DNA of 64,000 nucleotides. It comes from Nocardia sp. BMG51109. Its GTDB lineage: Bacteria; Actinomycetota; Actinomycetes; Mycobacteriales; Mycobacteriaceae. Both the position numbers and the translations under genes were made by a program. This document shows, in pieces, positions 7,967-16,677 of the stretch; position 1 is the first letter of the stretch; every line of letters begins with the position of its first letter. The stretch spans positions 6,820,001 to 6,884,000 of the forward strand of contig NZ_JAFQ01000004.1 of NCBI RefSeq assembly GCF_000526215.1, read 5' to 3'. The notes under the pieces are model-generated. The model saw only the letters and a list, made by a program, of their open reading frames with translations. It was not told the DNA's origin and did no database searches.

Positions 7967-9271
7967 TTGCGGTCACCTGCGCCATGGTCTGCCCCCGCCG
8001 GGCCACCGGCGGCCCGGGACCGGTCACCGGCGCCCCGCCGCGCGGATGTTCGCCCGCTGTTCCCCGCCCTCGCCGAGACCTCCGAGGTCTACCTCGACAG
8101 CGCCTCGACCACCCAGAAACCGCGCCCGGTGATCGAGGCCGTGCACCGCTACCACAGCACCCGCACCGCCAACGCCGGCCGGGGCACCTATCCGTGGGCG
8201 ACCGCCCTGACCCGCGACCTGGAGGGGGTGCGCGAGCACACCGCGCGATTCCTCGGCGCCGCACCCGACGAGGTGGTGTTCACCGCCGGTGCCACCGCCG
8301 GCCTCAACGCGGTCGCGCTCGCCTGGGGTCTGGCCGCGCTCGGCGACGGCGACGAAATCCTCTACAGCCCACGCGATCACGCCTCGAACGTCTATCCGTG
8401 GTGGCAGCTGCGCACCACGCTCGCCCGCTTCGGCCGGCACATCCGGCTGGTGCCCTACCGGGTGACGGCACTGGGCGAGGCCGACGTCGACGACATCGCC
8501 GCCAAGCTCACCCCGCGCACCCGGCTGATCACCGTCGCCCACCTGCACCACGTCTTCGGCGCGCTGAGCACCCTCGAGGAGTTGCGCGGCCGGATCGATC
8601 CGGGCGTGCTGCTGTGCTTCGACTGCAGCCAGAGCGGCGGGCACCTGCCGGTGCGGGTCACCGAGCTGGGCGCCGATTTCGCGGTGCTGTCGGCGCACAA
8701 GATGTTCGGGGCGCCCGGCACCGGCGTGCTCTACTGCCGCCGCCGCGTCCACGACCAGCTGACCGCGTTCCTGCCCGGCGGCAATTCCGGTGTGGCACCG
8801 GCGGAATCGGGCCTCGCGCCCCGGGCGATGCCCGCCCGGCTGGAGGGCGGTACACCCGATATCGCGGGCATTCTCGCCCTGGGCGCGGCACTGGATTTCC
8901 TCGACGAGGCCGGCCTCGATACGGTCGCCGCGCACAACCGGGCGCTGACCGAGCGGCTCGTCTCGGGCCTGCGCCCGCTGCCGGGACTGGAGTTCCTGCC
9001 CGGCCCCGCGCACGCGCCGTGCGACAACGGGTACGGCATCGTCTCCTTCACGCTCGACGGCATCGGATCCACCGATCTCGGATTCGTGCTCGCCGAGTTC
9101 GGTTTCCTGGTCCGCACCGGCGCACACTGCGTGCCGCCGCGCGGCGGGCCGGCCGGCCAGGCCGCCGCCGATGATGATTCGGTACGGGTGAGCACCCACC
9201 TGTACAACACCGCCGACGAGATCGACCGGTTCGTGCGGTGTGTCGCCACGATAGCCACGGAGGTCCGATGA
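7967..9271 (+). CDS. SufS/CsdA-type cysteine desulfurase-like PLP enzyme
   Basis: Class V aminotransferase-fold protein of about 434 residues. It has the SufS-style N-terminus (YLDSASTTQKP), the PLP-lysine motif SAHKMFGAPGTG (about Lys245), and the C-terminal loop RTGAHC with a cysteine (about Cys388) where group II desulfurases carry the persulfide cysteine. It should therefore release sulfur from cysteine or a related amino acid. The TTG start at 7967 is chosen for AAGGAG seven bases upstream; the frame stays open further back but without domain sequence. No sufBCD or sufU is present. It is the first gene of a four-gene operon and its stop overlaps the next ATG (ATGA). Confidence 0.85.
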   Translation: MRSPAPWSAPAGPPAARDRSPAPRRADVRPLFPALAETSEVYLDSASTTQKPRPVIEAVHRYHSTRTANAGRGTYPWATALTRDLEGVREHTARFLGAAPDEVVFTAGATAGLNAVALAWGLAALGDGDEILYSPRDHASNVYPWWQLRTTLARFGRHIRLVPYRVTALGEADVDDIAAKLTPRTRLITVAHLHHVFGALSTLEELRGRIDPGVLLCFDCSQSGGHLPVRVTELGADFAVLSAHKMFGAPGTGVLYCRRRVHDQLTAFLPGGNSGVAPAESGLAPRAMPARLEGGTPDIAGILALGAALDFLDEAGLDTVAAHNRALTERLVSGLRPLPGLEFLPGPAHAPCDNGYGIVSFTLDGIGSTDLGFVLAEFGFLVRTGAHCVPPRGGPAGQAAADDDSVRVSTHLYNTADEIDRFVRCVATIATEVR

Positions 9272-10548
9272 CTACCGACCAGGCGCAACCCCGCTACGAC
9301 CGGCGCGCGGCCTCCCGCGTCCTGGCCGGACTGGCCCGGCCGGGACTGTTCGCCGCGATACCGGCGCCGGGCGACACCCACATCGAATACACCTGCACGC
9401 CACTGCGTTTCGAACCCGGCAGCCATCTCACCCTGTCTCAGCGGCTGTATCTGGAGCGGTTCATGCCACCGTGCCGCCCCGACCAGGTGACCAGCGCGAC
9501 CCACCGCGTCGCCTGGACCGACTCCGACGGCATCCCCAACACCGGCCACATCCGCGACGGCGGGCTCGGCCCGATCGTGCCGATCGCCGTGCGCGAGACC
9601 GCGCTGCGCCTGTGGGGTGCGCTCGCCGCCGATACCGCACTGGCCCAGCGCATCTCGGCGCTTCGACCCGACGAGAGCGCGCTGCTCGCGGGCACCACCA
9701 CCGACCACGAACCGGTCGACATCTTCCGTGTCGGTATCGAGGCGTGTGGCCGCGCGCTGGCCCAGCACGCCCTGCTGGCCCGCTCGACGCCCTACCGTAC
9801 GCCCGTCGAATTCGCGTGCGGCATGCGCGATTCCGGCATATTCGGGGCGGTCGCCACGCGCTGGTTCTGGGAGTTGCAGGCCTCCACCTACCGGCGCGGC
9901 ATGATCCCGGTGTCGTTCGCCGCACAGTCCGACGGCAGCGTCCGCTACACCGCCGAGACCGTGGCGACCCTGCGGGCGATGAAGGACGCCACCATCGCCG
10001 ACGCGCACACCGTCATGCGGCGCGCCACCACCACCGAGGGACTGTCGGCGCCGGCGGCCATCGAGAAGTATCACGACGAGCTCGACCTGATCTCCCGCCA
10101 GTACGCGCTGCTGCCGCCGGGCACCCGCCCGGCCTGCCTGGCCGCCATGCCGCATCGCCTCGACGACGACCACTACAGCCTGCTGCCGGTGGTGGTGGAG
10201 CATTTCGTGGACCTGTTCCGCGACACCCTCACCCGGCTCACCGTCGCGCGGATACCCGCCGAATCCGAGCCCGGCACCGGCGACGATCTCGCCGCCGCGG
10301 ACCAGATCTTCTACGTGCCCGACATGAACTGCAAGCACTGCGTGCGCACCATCACCGGGGTGCTGGAGTCGATGCGGATCCGCGTGCACGACATCGACCT
10401 GATCAGCAAGCGGGTGGTGGCCGAGTTCCGCAGCCCGCGCAACCGGCATCGCGCGTTCGAGGCGCTGCGCGACGGCGGCTACAACCCGGCGCTCACCCGG
10501 GCGGCCGTGGCGGCCACCGCCTCCGGCGGCACGGACACCGCGGTATGA
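9268..10548 (+). CDS. Protein of unknown function with C-terminal HMA metal-binding domain
   Basis: 426 residues. The first 340 or so match no family I recognise. They are rich in Arg, His and Thr and contain several isolated cysteines (FMPPCRPDQ, IEACGRAL, EFACGMRDSG). The C-terminus is a heavy-metal-associated domain: FYVPDMNCKHCVRTITGVLES, with the MxCxxC site at about Cys355/Cys358, then the rest of the small alpha/beta fold. HMA domains bind Cu(I), Zn or similar metals and dock with partner HMA domains. Start ATG 9268 overlaps the desulfurase stop, with GGAGG upstream. Its stop overlaps the next gene (ATGA), so the proteins are co-translated. It may deliver metal to, or sense metal for, the pathway of its neighbours. 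Confidence 0.8.
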   Translation: MTTDQAQPRYDRRAASRVLAGLARPGLFAAIPAPGDTHIEYTCTPLRFEPGSHLTLSQRLYLERFMPPCRPDQVTSATHRVAWTDSDGIPNTGHIRDGGLGPIVPIAVRETALRLWGALAADTALAQRISALRPDESALLAGTTTDHEPVDIFRVGIEACGRALAQHALLARSTPYRTPVEFACGMRDSGIFGAVATRWFWELQASTYRRGMIPVSFAAQSDGSVRYTAETVATLRAMKDATIADAHTVMRRATTTEGLSAPAAIEKYHDELDLISRQYALLPPGTRPACLAAMPHRLDDDHYSLLPVVVEHFVDLFRDTLTRLTVARIPAESEPGTGDDLAAADQIFYVPDMNCKHCVRTITGVLESMRIRVHDIDLISKRVVAEFRSPRNRHRAFEALRDGGYNPALTRAAVAATASGGTDTAV

Positions 10549-12050
10549 CCTCCGCGGCGCCCACGCTGCCGGCCGCAACGCATCCGCTGGTACGCGCCTT
10601 CCTCGACACACCCGGCGCCGCCGAGGAGGCGGTGGCGCGCTTCGGCTCCCCCGCCCACCTGGTGTTCCCGCAGGTGTACACGGACAATCTGGACCGGCTG
10701 CGGTCGGTGCTGGAGGCCCGGCTGTCGCGGTACCGGATCTGCTACGCGCACAAGGTGAACCGGTCCCGCGCGCTGCTGCGCACCGCCGAGTCGGCCGGCA
10801 TCTCCGTCGACGTCGCGTCTCCGCGCGAACTCGCCGCGGCCGCCGACGCCGGATTCGGCCCGGCGCGCATCGAGGTCACCGGCCCCAAGGGCGAGGCGAT
10901 GCTGCGCGCACTCGTCGGCGCGGCGGTCACGATCAACGTCGACAATCCGTGGGAGCTGGACCGCATCGCCGAGCTGGCCGGTGAGCACACGCCCGTGCCG
11001 GTGCTGCTGCGGGTGTCGGGGTTCGAGGCGAGCGCGGTGAGCCGGTTCGGGATCCCGCTCACCGAGATCGAGCAGGCGCTGTCGGTGGCCTCGGCCCGGC
11101 GCGACCGGATCACGCTGCGCGGCTTCGCCTTCCACCTCGATTCCGGCGAGCAGGCCGAGCGGGTCCGGGCGGTGCAGGCCTGCCTGGAGCTGATCGAACG
11201 CGCCTACGGCCACGGCCTGGCGCCGACCGTGCTCGATATCGGCGGCGGGCTGCGCCAGGTGTTCACCGCCGACGCCGACCGGTTCGACGGCTATGTCGCC
11301 GCGCTGCGGGAGGCGCTGCTGGGCCGCGGCGAGCCGATGACCTGGGGCGGCAACACCTTCGGCTTCCATCTCGACGACACCGGTGTGCGCGGCACCCCCG
11401 TATTCCACAAATACGCCAACACCGTGCCCGCCGCCCGGATGCTCGACGAGCTGCTGTGCGCGCCGCTGGAGGCGCACGGCGGCCGCACCGTCGCCCAGGT
11501 CGCCGACGAGAATCTGCTCGAGCTGTGGCTGGAACCGGGCAAGGCGCTCGTCGACCATGCCGGAATCACCTGCGCCCGAGTCGAATTCGTGAAACGAGCC
11601 GCCGACGGCAGCGTGCTGGTCAACCTCGATCTCAGCCGCGACACCGTCACCCCGGCCGACCAGGAGGTGATGGTGGATCCGATCGTGTTGCCCGCCACCG
11701 GATCCGCCGAGCCCGCCACCGCGACCGGATCGGTCGGTGTGTTCTTCGCCGGACGACTGTGCCTGGAACGCGATCTGATCACCAATCACAAGGTCTGGCT
11801 CGACGCGCTGCCGCGGCCGGGTGACCTCGTGGTGTTCCCCAACACCGCCGCCTACCACTCCGACCTGTCGGCGGCCGCCGCATCCCTGCACCCGCTGCCG
11901 CCGAAACTGGCGGTCACACACCGCGACGGAATCTTCCACGTCTGCCGCGACGCCGACTACGACCCCACCCCGCCCCCCGAACACGCGCCGAGCACGCCAC
12001 CCCGCGCGCTCTCGCACACCCCGGCCCGGCCCACGCACGGGATGCCGTGA
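10545..12050 (+). CDS. Fold-III PLP-dependent decarboxylase (Y4yA/LysA/ODC-like)
   Basis: 501 residues with the alanine-racemase-type barrel of DAP/ornithine/arginine decarboxylases. PLP lysine is Lys70 in YAHKVN. VDVASPRELAAA, a FHLDSGEQ segment and the phosphate-binding LDIGGGL follow. The C-terminal beta domain has LEPGKAL and AGRLCLERD, the latter at the position of the family's catalytic cysteine. It probably decarboxylates an amino acid with a modified side chain. Similarity is greatest to the Y4yA group rather than to LysA, and no lysine-pathway genes are nearby. The last 30 residues are Pro-rich and look disordered. Start and stop overlap the neighbouring genes. Confidence 0.82.
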   Translation: MTSAAPTLPAATHPLVRAFLDTPGAAEEAVARFGSPAHLVFPQVYTDNLDRLRSVLEARLSRYRICYAHKVNRSRALLRTAESAGISVDVASPRELAAAADAGFGPARIEVTGPKGEAMLRALVGAAVTINVDNPWELDRIAELAGEHTPVPVLLRVSGFEASAVSRFGIPLTEIEQALSVASARRDRITLRGFAFHLDSGEQAERVRAVQACLELIERAYGHGLAPTVLDIGGGLRQVFTADADRFDGYVAALREALLGRGEPMTWGGNTFGFHLDDTGVRGTPVFHKYANTVPAARMLDELLCAPLEAHGGRTVAQVADENLLELWLEPGKALVDHAGITCARVEFVKRAADGSVLVNLDLSRDTVTPADQEVMVDPIVLPATGSAEPATATGSVGVFFAGRLCLERDLITNHKVWLDALPRPGDLVVFPNTAAYHSDLSAAAASLHPLPPKLAVTHRDGIFHVCRDADYDPTPPPEHAPSTPPRALSHTPARPTHGMP

Positions 12051-13390
12051 TGCGCTACGACCACATCACCGACCTGATCGGCAACACCCCGCTGCTGCGG
12101 CTTGATCCGGCCGTGCACGGCCTGGCCGGTGTGCAGCTGTACGCGAAACTGGAGTCCTGCAACCCGTTCGGCTCGGTGAAGGACCGCGTCGCGTGGGGCA
12201 TGATCCGCGACGAACTCGGCGAGATCACCGCGCACGGCCGCACCCTGATCGAGGCCTCCAGCGGCAACACCGCCAAGGCGCTGCGCATCCTGGGCGCCCT
12301 GCACGGGGTCGGGCTGCGCGCGGTCACCAACCGGATCAAGGTCACCGAGGTGCGCGACCTGCTGCAGCTGTTCGGCACCGAGATCGAGGAACTGCCCGGG
12401 CTGTCGGAATGCCCGGACCCCACCACCCCCAACGACGTCTACTCGGTCATCGAGTCGACCATGGCGAAAAGCCCCGGCGCCTACCATCATCCGTCGCAGT
12501 ACACCAACGACAAGAACGTCGAGGCGCACTACCACGGCACCGGCCGCGAGATCCACGAGGACCTCGCCCGCGACGGCGTGCACCGGATCGACTATCTCGC
12601 AGGCGGTCTCGGCACCACCGGCTCCACCCGCGGCGCGGCCTCGTATCTGCGCAAACACCATCCGGACCTGCGCGCGCTGGCGGTGGTGTCGGAGCGCTCG
12701 GACTTCATCCCCGGCATCCGCTCGGAAACCGAGATGTGGGAGGTGGGCCTGTTCCGGCCCGACTTCTACGACCACATCCTCACCGTCGACTCCGGCCGCG
12801 CCGTCGACGCCACCCTCGAACTGGCCACCGGCTACGGCATCCTGGCCGGGCCGACCAGCGGCGCCACCTACGCGGCGACACTGGATCACCTACGCTCCCT
12901 GGACGATTCGGCCCGCACCCGCGGCGATCCGCTCGTGGCCGTGTTCGTCGTATGCGACCGGCTCGAACCGTACCTGTCCTACATCAAGAAACGCCGCCCG
13001 GACCTGTTCGGCCGCACCGGTTCCCGCGCCGAACCACCGGCCGCGGCGGAACTCGACGCGGTCCCGGCGCTGTCCCCGCGGGCGCTGGCCGACCTGGACG
13101 CCACCGCCCGCCCGACCATCGTCGACACCCGCGGCGCGATGGCCTACCGGATCGGGCACGTGCCCGGCGCGCTGAACATCCGCGACGACCAACTCGACGA
13201 CATGTTCGCCCAGGGCGTCCCGTTCTCCCGCTCGCGCCCACTGGTTTTCGTCTGCCCGGTGGGCGAGGTGTCCCGGCGTTTCGCGGCACTGGCCCGGCGC
13301 GGCGGCTACGACGCGGCCAGCCTGGACGGCGGCATCGTCGCCTGGCGCGACGCCGGCATGCCGATGGAGACCGCACCGCGCCCGCACTGA
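12050..13390 (+). CDS. Cysteine synthase-family enzyme fused to a rhodanese domain
   Basis: 446 residues. Residues 1–320 are a fold-II beta-substituting PLP enzyme: LIGNTPLLRL, PLP lysine Lys44 in NPFGSVKDR, substrate loop EASSGNTAKAL, phosphate loop GLGTTGSTRG. Residues 345–440 are a rhodanese with VDTRGAMAYRIGHVPGALNI and an active-site cysteine (about Cys401) in CPVGEVSRR. The enzyme half could make a beta-substituted alanine from an activated serine, while the rhodanese could hand over a persulfide, perhaps charged by the desulfurase encoded first. ATG 12050 overlaps the previous TGA by one base. This is the last gene of the operon; a palindromic repeat follows. Confidence 0.85.
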   Translation: MRYDHITDLIGNTPLLRLDPAVHGLAGVQLYAKLESCNPFGSVKDRVAWGMIRDELGEITAHGRTLIEASSGNTAKALRILGALHGVGLRAVTNRIKVTEVRDLLQLFGTEIEELPGLSECPDPTTPNDVYSVIESTMAKSPGAYHHPSQYTNDKNVEAHYHGTGREIHEDLARDGVHRIDYLAGGLGTTGSTRGAASYLRKHHPDLRALAVVSERSDFIPGIRSETEMWEVGLFRPDFYDHILTVDSGRAVDATLELATGYGILAGPTSGATYAATLDHLRSLDDSARTRGDPLVAVFVVCDRLEPYLSYIKKRRPDLFGRTGSRAEPPAAAELDAVPALSPRALADLDATARPTIVDTRGAMAYRIGHVPGALNIRDDQLDDMFAQGVPFSRSRPLVFVCPVGEVSRRFAALARRGGYDAASLDGGIVAWRDAGMPMETAPRPH

Positions 13391-13430
13391 CCCCGGCTCA
13401 CACCAATATCCTGCTCACCCGCCACCCCAC

Positions 13431-13530
13431 TGCCATTCCGGCATGCCACCACTTCGTCATTCCGGCATGCTTCGGCCGGAATCCCGATCGGCAAGCGTGG
13501 ATCCCGGCCAAAAACACGCCGGGACGACGG
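13431..13530. repeat. Palindromic intergenic repeat of the CATTCCGGCATGC type
   Basis: ATTCCGGCATGC occurs twice (starting near 13435 and 13460). It is followed by GGCCGGAATCC, GGATCCCGGCC and CGCCGGGACGACGG, so the block can fold back on itself (CGTC…CCGG against CCGG…GACG). Blocks with this look occur as dispersed, mobile palindromes in many GC-rich genomes. The remainder of the gap up to 13670 shows nothing I recognise. Confidence 0.55.
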
Positions 13531-13670
13531 GAAGAACATCCGATGCCGGGTGACAGCCAGCGGACACCACCTACCACGTCGGTGCCACCTGCCCAGCGCT
13601 CCGGTGTGGACAGCCGACAGCCGTGCGTATACATGGGTGGACCCTTACCCGACTCTGTCGTAAGCCGCGC

Positions 13671-13964
13671 TCAGCGCTGGTCGAGCGCCTGGATCAGCAG
13701 GTCCTTGATTTCGGCGACGTTCTCCTCGATGGAGCGGACCCGGGCGTTGGTCTCGCCCATCTTGCCGGCCAGCCGTTCCTCGGCGCCGTCGACGCGGGCG
13801 GCCAGGCGCTGCTCCACGCCGTCGATCTGGGAGTCGAGCACCGCGAGGCGTTCGCGGGTCTGCTGGCCCAGGACGTTGACCATCGACAGCACGGCCTTGT
13901 AATCCGCGCGGTCGGCCTCCAGCGCGGCGACGCGGGCCTCGAGTTCGGCGAGAGTGGCGGACAT
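13671..13964 (-). CDS. Small coiled-coil protein
   Basis: 97 residues, almost entirely heptad-like helix (LAELEARVAALEADRADY … LDSQIDGVEQRLAARVDGAEERL … IEENVAEIKDLLIQAL). No membrane segment or signal peptide. It probably forms a dimeric or trimeric coiled coil; function unknown. The ATG at 13964 begins MSATLAELE. It stands alone on the minus strand between the sulfur operon and the antiporter gene. Confidence 0.7.
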   Translation of the reverse strand: MSATLAELEARVAALEADRADYKAVLSMVNVLGQQTRERLAVLDSQIDGVEQRLAARVDGAEERLAGKMGETNARVRSIEENVAEIKDLLIQALDQR

Positions 13965-14066
13965 TCAGCGATCTTAGACCGGCGGTGCACGTGCGCGCAC
14001 CCCGTCGAATCACCCGGTGGCGAAACCGATTGCGCTGGTCGCGGCACCTCCTGGCACGATGATCAG

Positions 14067-15968
14067 GTGCATATCGCAGTCGGATTGGTGATTCTGGTCG
14101 CCGTCGCGGTGGCGCTGGCCGCGCTCGCCCGGCGGCTCGGCATGGCCGAACCGCTGCTGCTCACCGTCGCCGGGGTGATCGCCTCGTACCTGCCGTTCGT
14201 CCCGCAGATCGACATCGAGCCGGAGCTGGTGCTGCTCGGACTGCTGCCGCCGCTGCTGTATACGGCGGCCATCAACACGTCGCTGATCGAGTTCCGGCCG
14301 AAGAAGCTGCCGATCGCGCTGCTGTCGGTGGGCCTGGTGCTGTTCTCCACTTTCGCTGTGGCCGTGGTGGTCTGGTGGCTGCTGGCGGTCCCGTTCGCCA
14401 CCGCGGTGGCGATCGGGGCCGTCGTGGCGCCACCGGACGCGGTGGCCGCGATCGCCGTGGCCCGCCGGGTCGGGATGCCGCGGCCCATCGTCACGCTGCT
14501 GGAGGGCGAGTCGCTGTTCAACGACGCCACCGCGCTGGTGGCGTTGCGCACCGCGATCGCCGCGATGGCCGGCAGCTTCAGCATCTGGCAGGCCGGCGGC
14601 GACTTCTTCTACGCCGCCGGCGGTGGCGCGCTGATCGGCGCGGTCGCCGCGGGCGTGCTGGCGGTGCTGCGCCGCCGCATCGGCGACCCGGTGCTCGACA
14701 CCAGCGTGTCGCTGCTGGCGCCGTTCGCCGCGTACCTGCCCGCGGAGGCCGCGCACGCCTCCGGGGTGACGGCGGTGGTGGTCTGCGGCCTGATCCTCGG
14801 CCAGGGCGCACCGGTGTGGCAGTCGGCCGCGTCCCGCATCGCCGAGCGCACCAACTGGCGCACCATCCAATTCCTGCTGGAGAACGCCGTTTTCCTGCTG
14901 ATCGGCCTGCAGGTGCGGCACATCGTCGAGGACGCCTGGAACAGCGGCCTCGACCACGGCACCCTGCTGCTCGCCTGCGCCGCCGTGCTGGCGACGGTGG
15001 TCGTGGCGCGCCCGGTGTGGGTGTTCCCCTCGATCTACCTGCCGTGGTTCATCCGGTCCCGCCGCGCCCGGTGGATGGCCCGCCGGAACCCGGACGCGCC
15101 GCCCGGCCGGCCGAAACCGGCGTGGACCGGGCCCGCCGTGGTGTCGTGGTCGGGCATGCGCGGCGTGGTGACGCTGGCCGCCGCCCTGCTGCTACCCGAC
15201 GACACCCCCGAACGCGCGACACTCGAACTGCTGGCGCTCGTGGTCGTCGGCGGAACGCTACTGCTGCAAGGCGTTTCGCTGCCCCTGCTGGTCCGGCTGC
15301 TGCGGCTGCGCGGACCCAGCCGCGCCGAGGACGCCCTGCAGGAGGCGAACCTGCTGCAGCAGGCCACCGCCGCCGGGCTCGCGGCGCTGGCGGCCGAGAC
15401 CGCGCCGGAGACACCCCCGGACGTCGTCGAGGCGCTGCGCGACCGGGTGTCGCGGCGCGCGTTCGCCGCCTGGGAACAGCTCGGCCGCGCCGAATCGGTG
15501 CGGGTCACTCCCAGCGGCGAGTACCGGCGGCTGCGGCTGGCGATGCTGCGCGCCGAACGCGAGACCGTGCTGCGGGTGCGCGACGCGGGCACCGTCGACC
15601 ACGAGGTCCTCGCGCACGTGCTGGCGACGCTGGATATGGAGGAGTCGACCATCGACCGCGTCGCCGAGGTCGACGAGGAGCCGACCGGACCGCTGCGCGG
15701 CCGCGGTTCCGGGGACTGCGAGCATCTGCGCGCCGCGCCGCACATCGCCGTCACCGATCCGCCGGAGGCCTGCGCCGAATGCCTGGCCGAGGGCCTCACC
15801 TGGGTGCACCTGCGGATGTGCCTGGACTGCGGCCACGTCGCCTGCTGCGACTCCTCCCCCGGCACGCACGCCACCCGGCACTTCCACGCCACCGGCCACC
15901 CGGTGGTCCGCAGCGTCGAGCCCGGCGAGAAGTGGCGCTGGTGCTACGTCGACGAGTTGCTCGGCTGA
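14067..15968 (+). CDS. CPA1 Na+/H+ antiporter with C-terminal UBP-type zinc finger
   Basis: 633 residues. The first 420 form a cation/proton antiporter with about 12 membrane helices, including VVAPPDAVAAIAVARRVG (the DA-type ion site), LLEGESLFNDATALV and VVSWSGMRGVVTLAAALLLP. A charged helical cytoplasmic region follows (about 440–550). The last 85 residues hold a zinc finger: CEHL, ACAECLAEG, RMCLDCGHVACCDSSPGTHATRHFHATGHP, the Cys/His pattern of UBP fingers. In eukaryotes this domain binds ubiquitin C-termini; what it reads in bacteria is unknown. Start GTG 14067 places the first helix directly at the N-terminus. Confidence 0.85.
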   Translation: MHIAVGLVILVAVAVALAALARRLGMAEPLLLTVAGVIASYLPFVPQIDIEPELVLLGLLPPLLYTAAINTSLIEFRPKKLPIALLSVGLVLFSTFAVAVVVWWLLAVPFATAVAIGAVVAPPDAVAAIAVARRVGMPRPIVTLLEGESLFNDATALVALRTAIAAMAGSFSIWQAGGDFFYAAGGGALIGAVAAGVLAVLRRRIGDPVLDTSVSLLAPFAAYLPAEAAHASGVTAVVVCGLILGQGAPVWQSAASRIAERTNWRTIQFLLENAVFLLIGLQVRHIVEDAWNSGLDHGTLLLACAAVLATVVVARPVWVFPSIYLPWFIRSRRARWMARRNPDAPPGRPKPAWTGPAVVSWSGMRGVVTLAAALLLPDDTPERATLELLALVVVGGTLLLQGVSLPLLVRLLRLRGPSRAEDALQEANLLQQATAAGLAALAAETAPETPPDVVEALRDRVSRRAFAAWEQLGRAESVRVTPSGEYRRLRLAMLRAERETVLRVRDAGTVDHEVLAHVLATLDMEESTIDRVAEVDEEPTGPLRGRGSGDCEHLRAAPHIAVTDPPEACAECLAEGLTWVHLRMCLDCGHVACCDSSPGTHATRHFHATGHPVVRSVEPGEKWRWCYVDELLG

Positions 15969-15975
15969 CGGCCAC

Positions 15976-15981
15976 TACTGT
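15976..15981 (+). promoter_or_regulatory. Candidate -10 box (TACTGT), leaderless start
   Basis: TACTGT ends seven bases before the GTG at 15989, and no Shine–Dalgarno sequence is present, as expected for a leaderless mRNA. It lies in the 20-bp gap after the antiporter stop. Confidence 0.4.
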
Positions 15982-15988
15982 TGGGCCC

Positions 15989-16615
15989 GTGCACTCTGGT
16001 CAGGACTCCGCCGATCCCGAACCCCGCATCTGGGGCGGGACGACGCTCACCGAACGCCGCGAGACGCGCCGCGCCGCACTGCTCGAGGCCGCGCTGGACC
16101 TGATCGGCGAGGCCGGCGCCGGTGCGGTCACGATGCGCGCGGTCTGCCGCCGGGCCAACCTCACCGACCGCTACTTCTACGAGAGCTTCACCGGCCGCGA
16201 CGATCTGCTCGACGTCCTCTACCGCCTGGTGGCCGACGAGTTCCGGGAGCCGATGACGGCCTTCGCCGCGCTCGACTCCCCCACCCGCGACCGGGAGCTG
16301 GCCCAGGTCCTGGTCGACAAGGTGCTCGAGGATCCGCGCAAGTCCCGGCTGTTCCTGGTGGAGCCGTACTCGAGCACCGGCCTGGGCCAGACCACGATCG
16401 CGGTGATGCCGACATTCACCCGGCTGATCCAGGACCACCTGTTCAACCACGTCACCGACCCGGTGGCCCGCCGCATGGCCGCGCTCACCATGGCCTCCGG
16501 CAACGCGGGCATGTTCTCGGCCTGGCTGAACGGCTCGCTGAAGGTCACCCCCGAGCAGGTCGTCGACCACCTCGTCGAGGTGATCACCATCTATCGCTCG
16601 ATGTACCGCGGCTGA
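15989..16615 (+). CDS. TetR-family regulator
   Basis: 208 residues. Helix-turn-helix at about 20–65 (RRAALLEAALDLIGEAGAGAV, then MRAVCRRANLTDRYFYESF), followed by a helical ligand domain ending in ITIYRSMYRG. It begins 20 bases after the antiporter stop, so it might be cotranscribed with it or use its own leaderless promoter (TACTGT at 15976). Target unknown; the antiporter is the obvious candidate, but no palindrome is seen there. Confidence 0.82.
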   Translation: MHSGQDSADPEPRIWGGTTLTERRETRRAALLEAALDLIGEAGAGAVTMRAVCRRANLTDRYFYESFTGRDDLLDVLYRLVADEFREPMTAFAALDSPTRDRELAQVLVDKVLEDPRKSRLFLVEPYSSTGLGQTTIAVMPTFTRLIQDHLFNHVTDPVARRMAALTMASGNAGMFSAWLNGSLKVTPEQVVDHLVEVITIYRSMYRG

Positions 16616-16677
16616 TCACGGCGGTCGCGCGGTCCCGGCGCCGCACCCCGGCACAGTGCTATTCACGAAGTCGCCGT

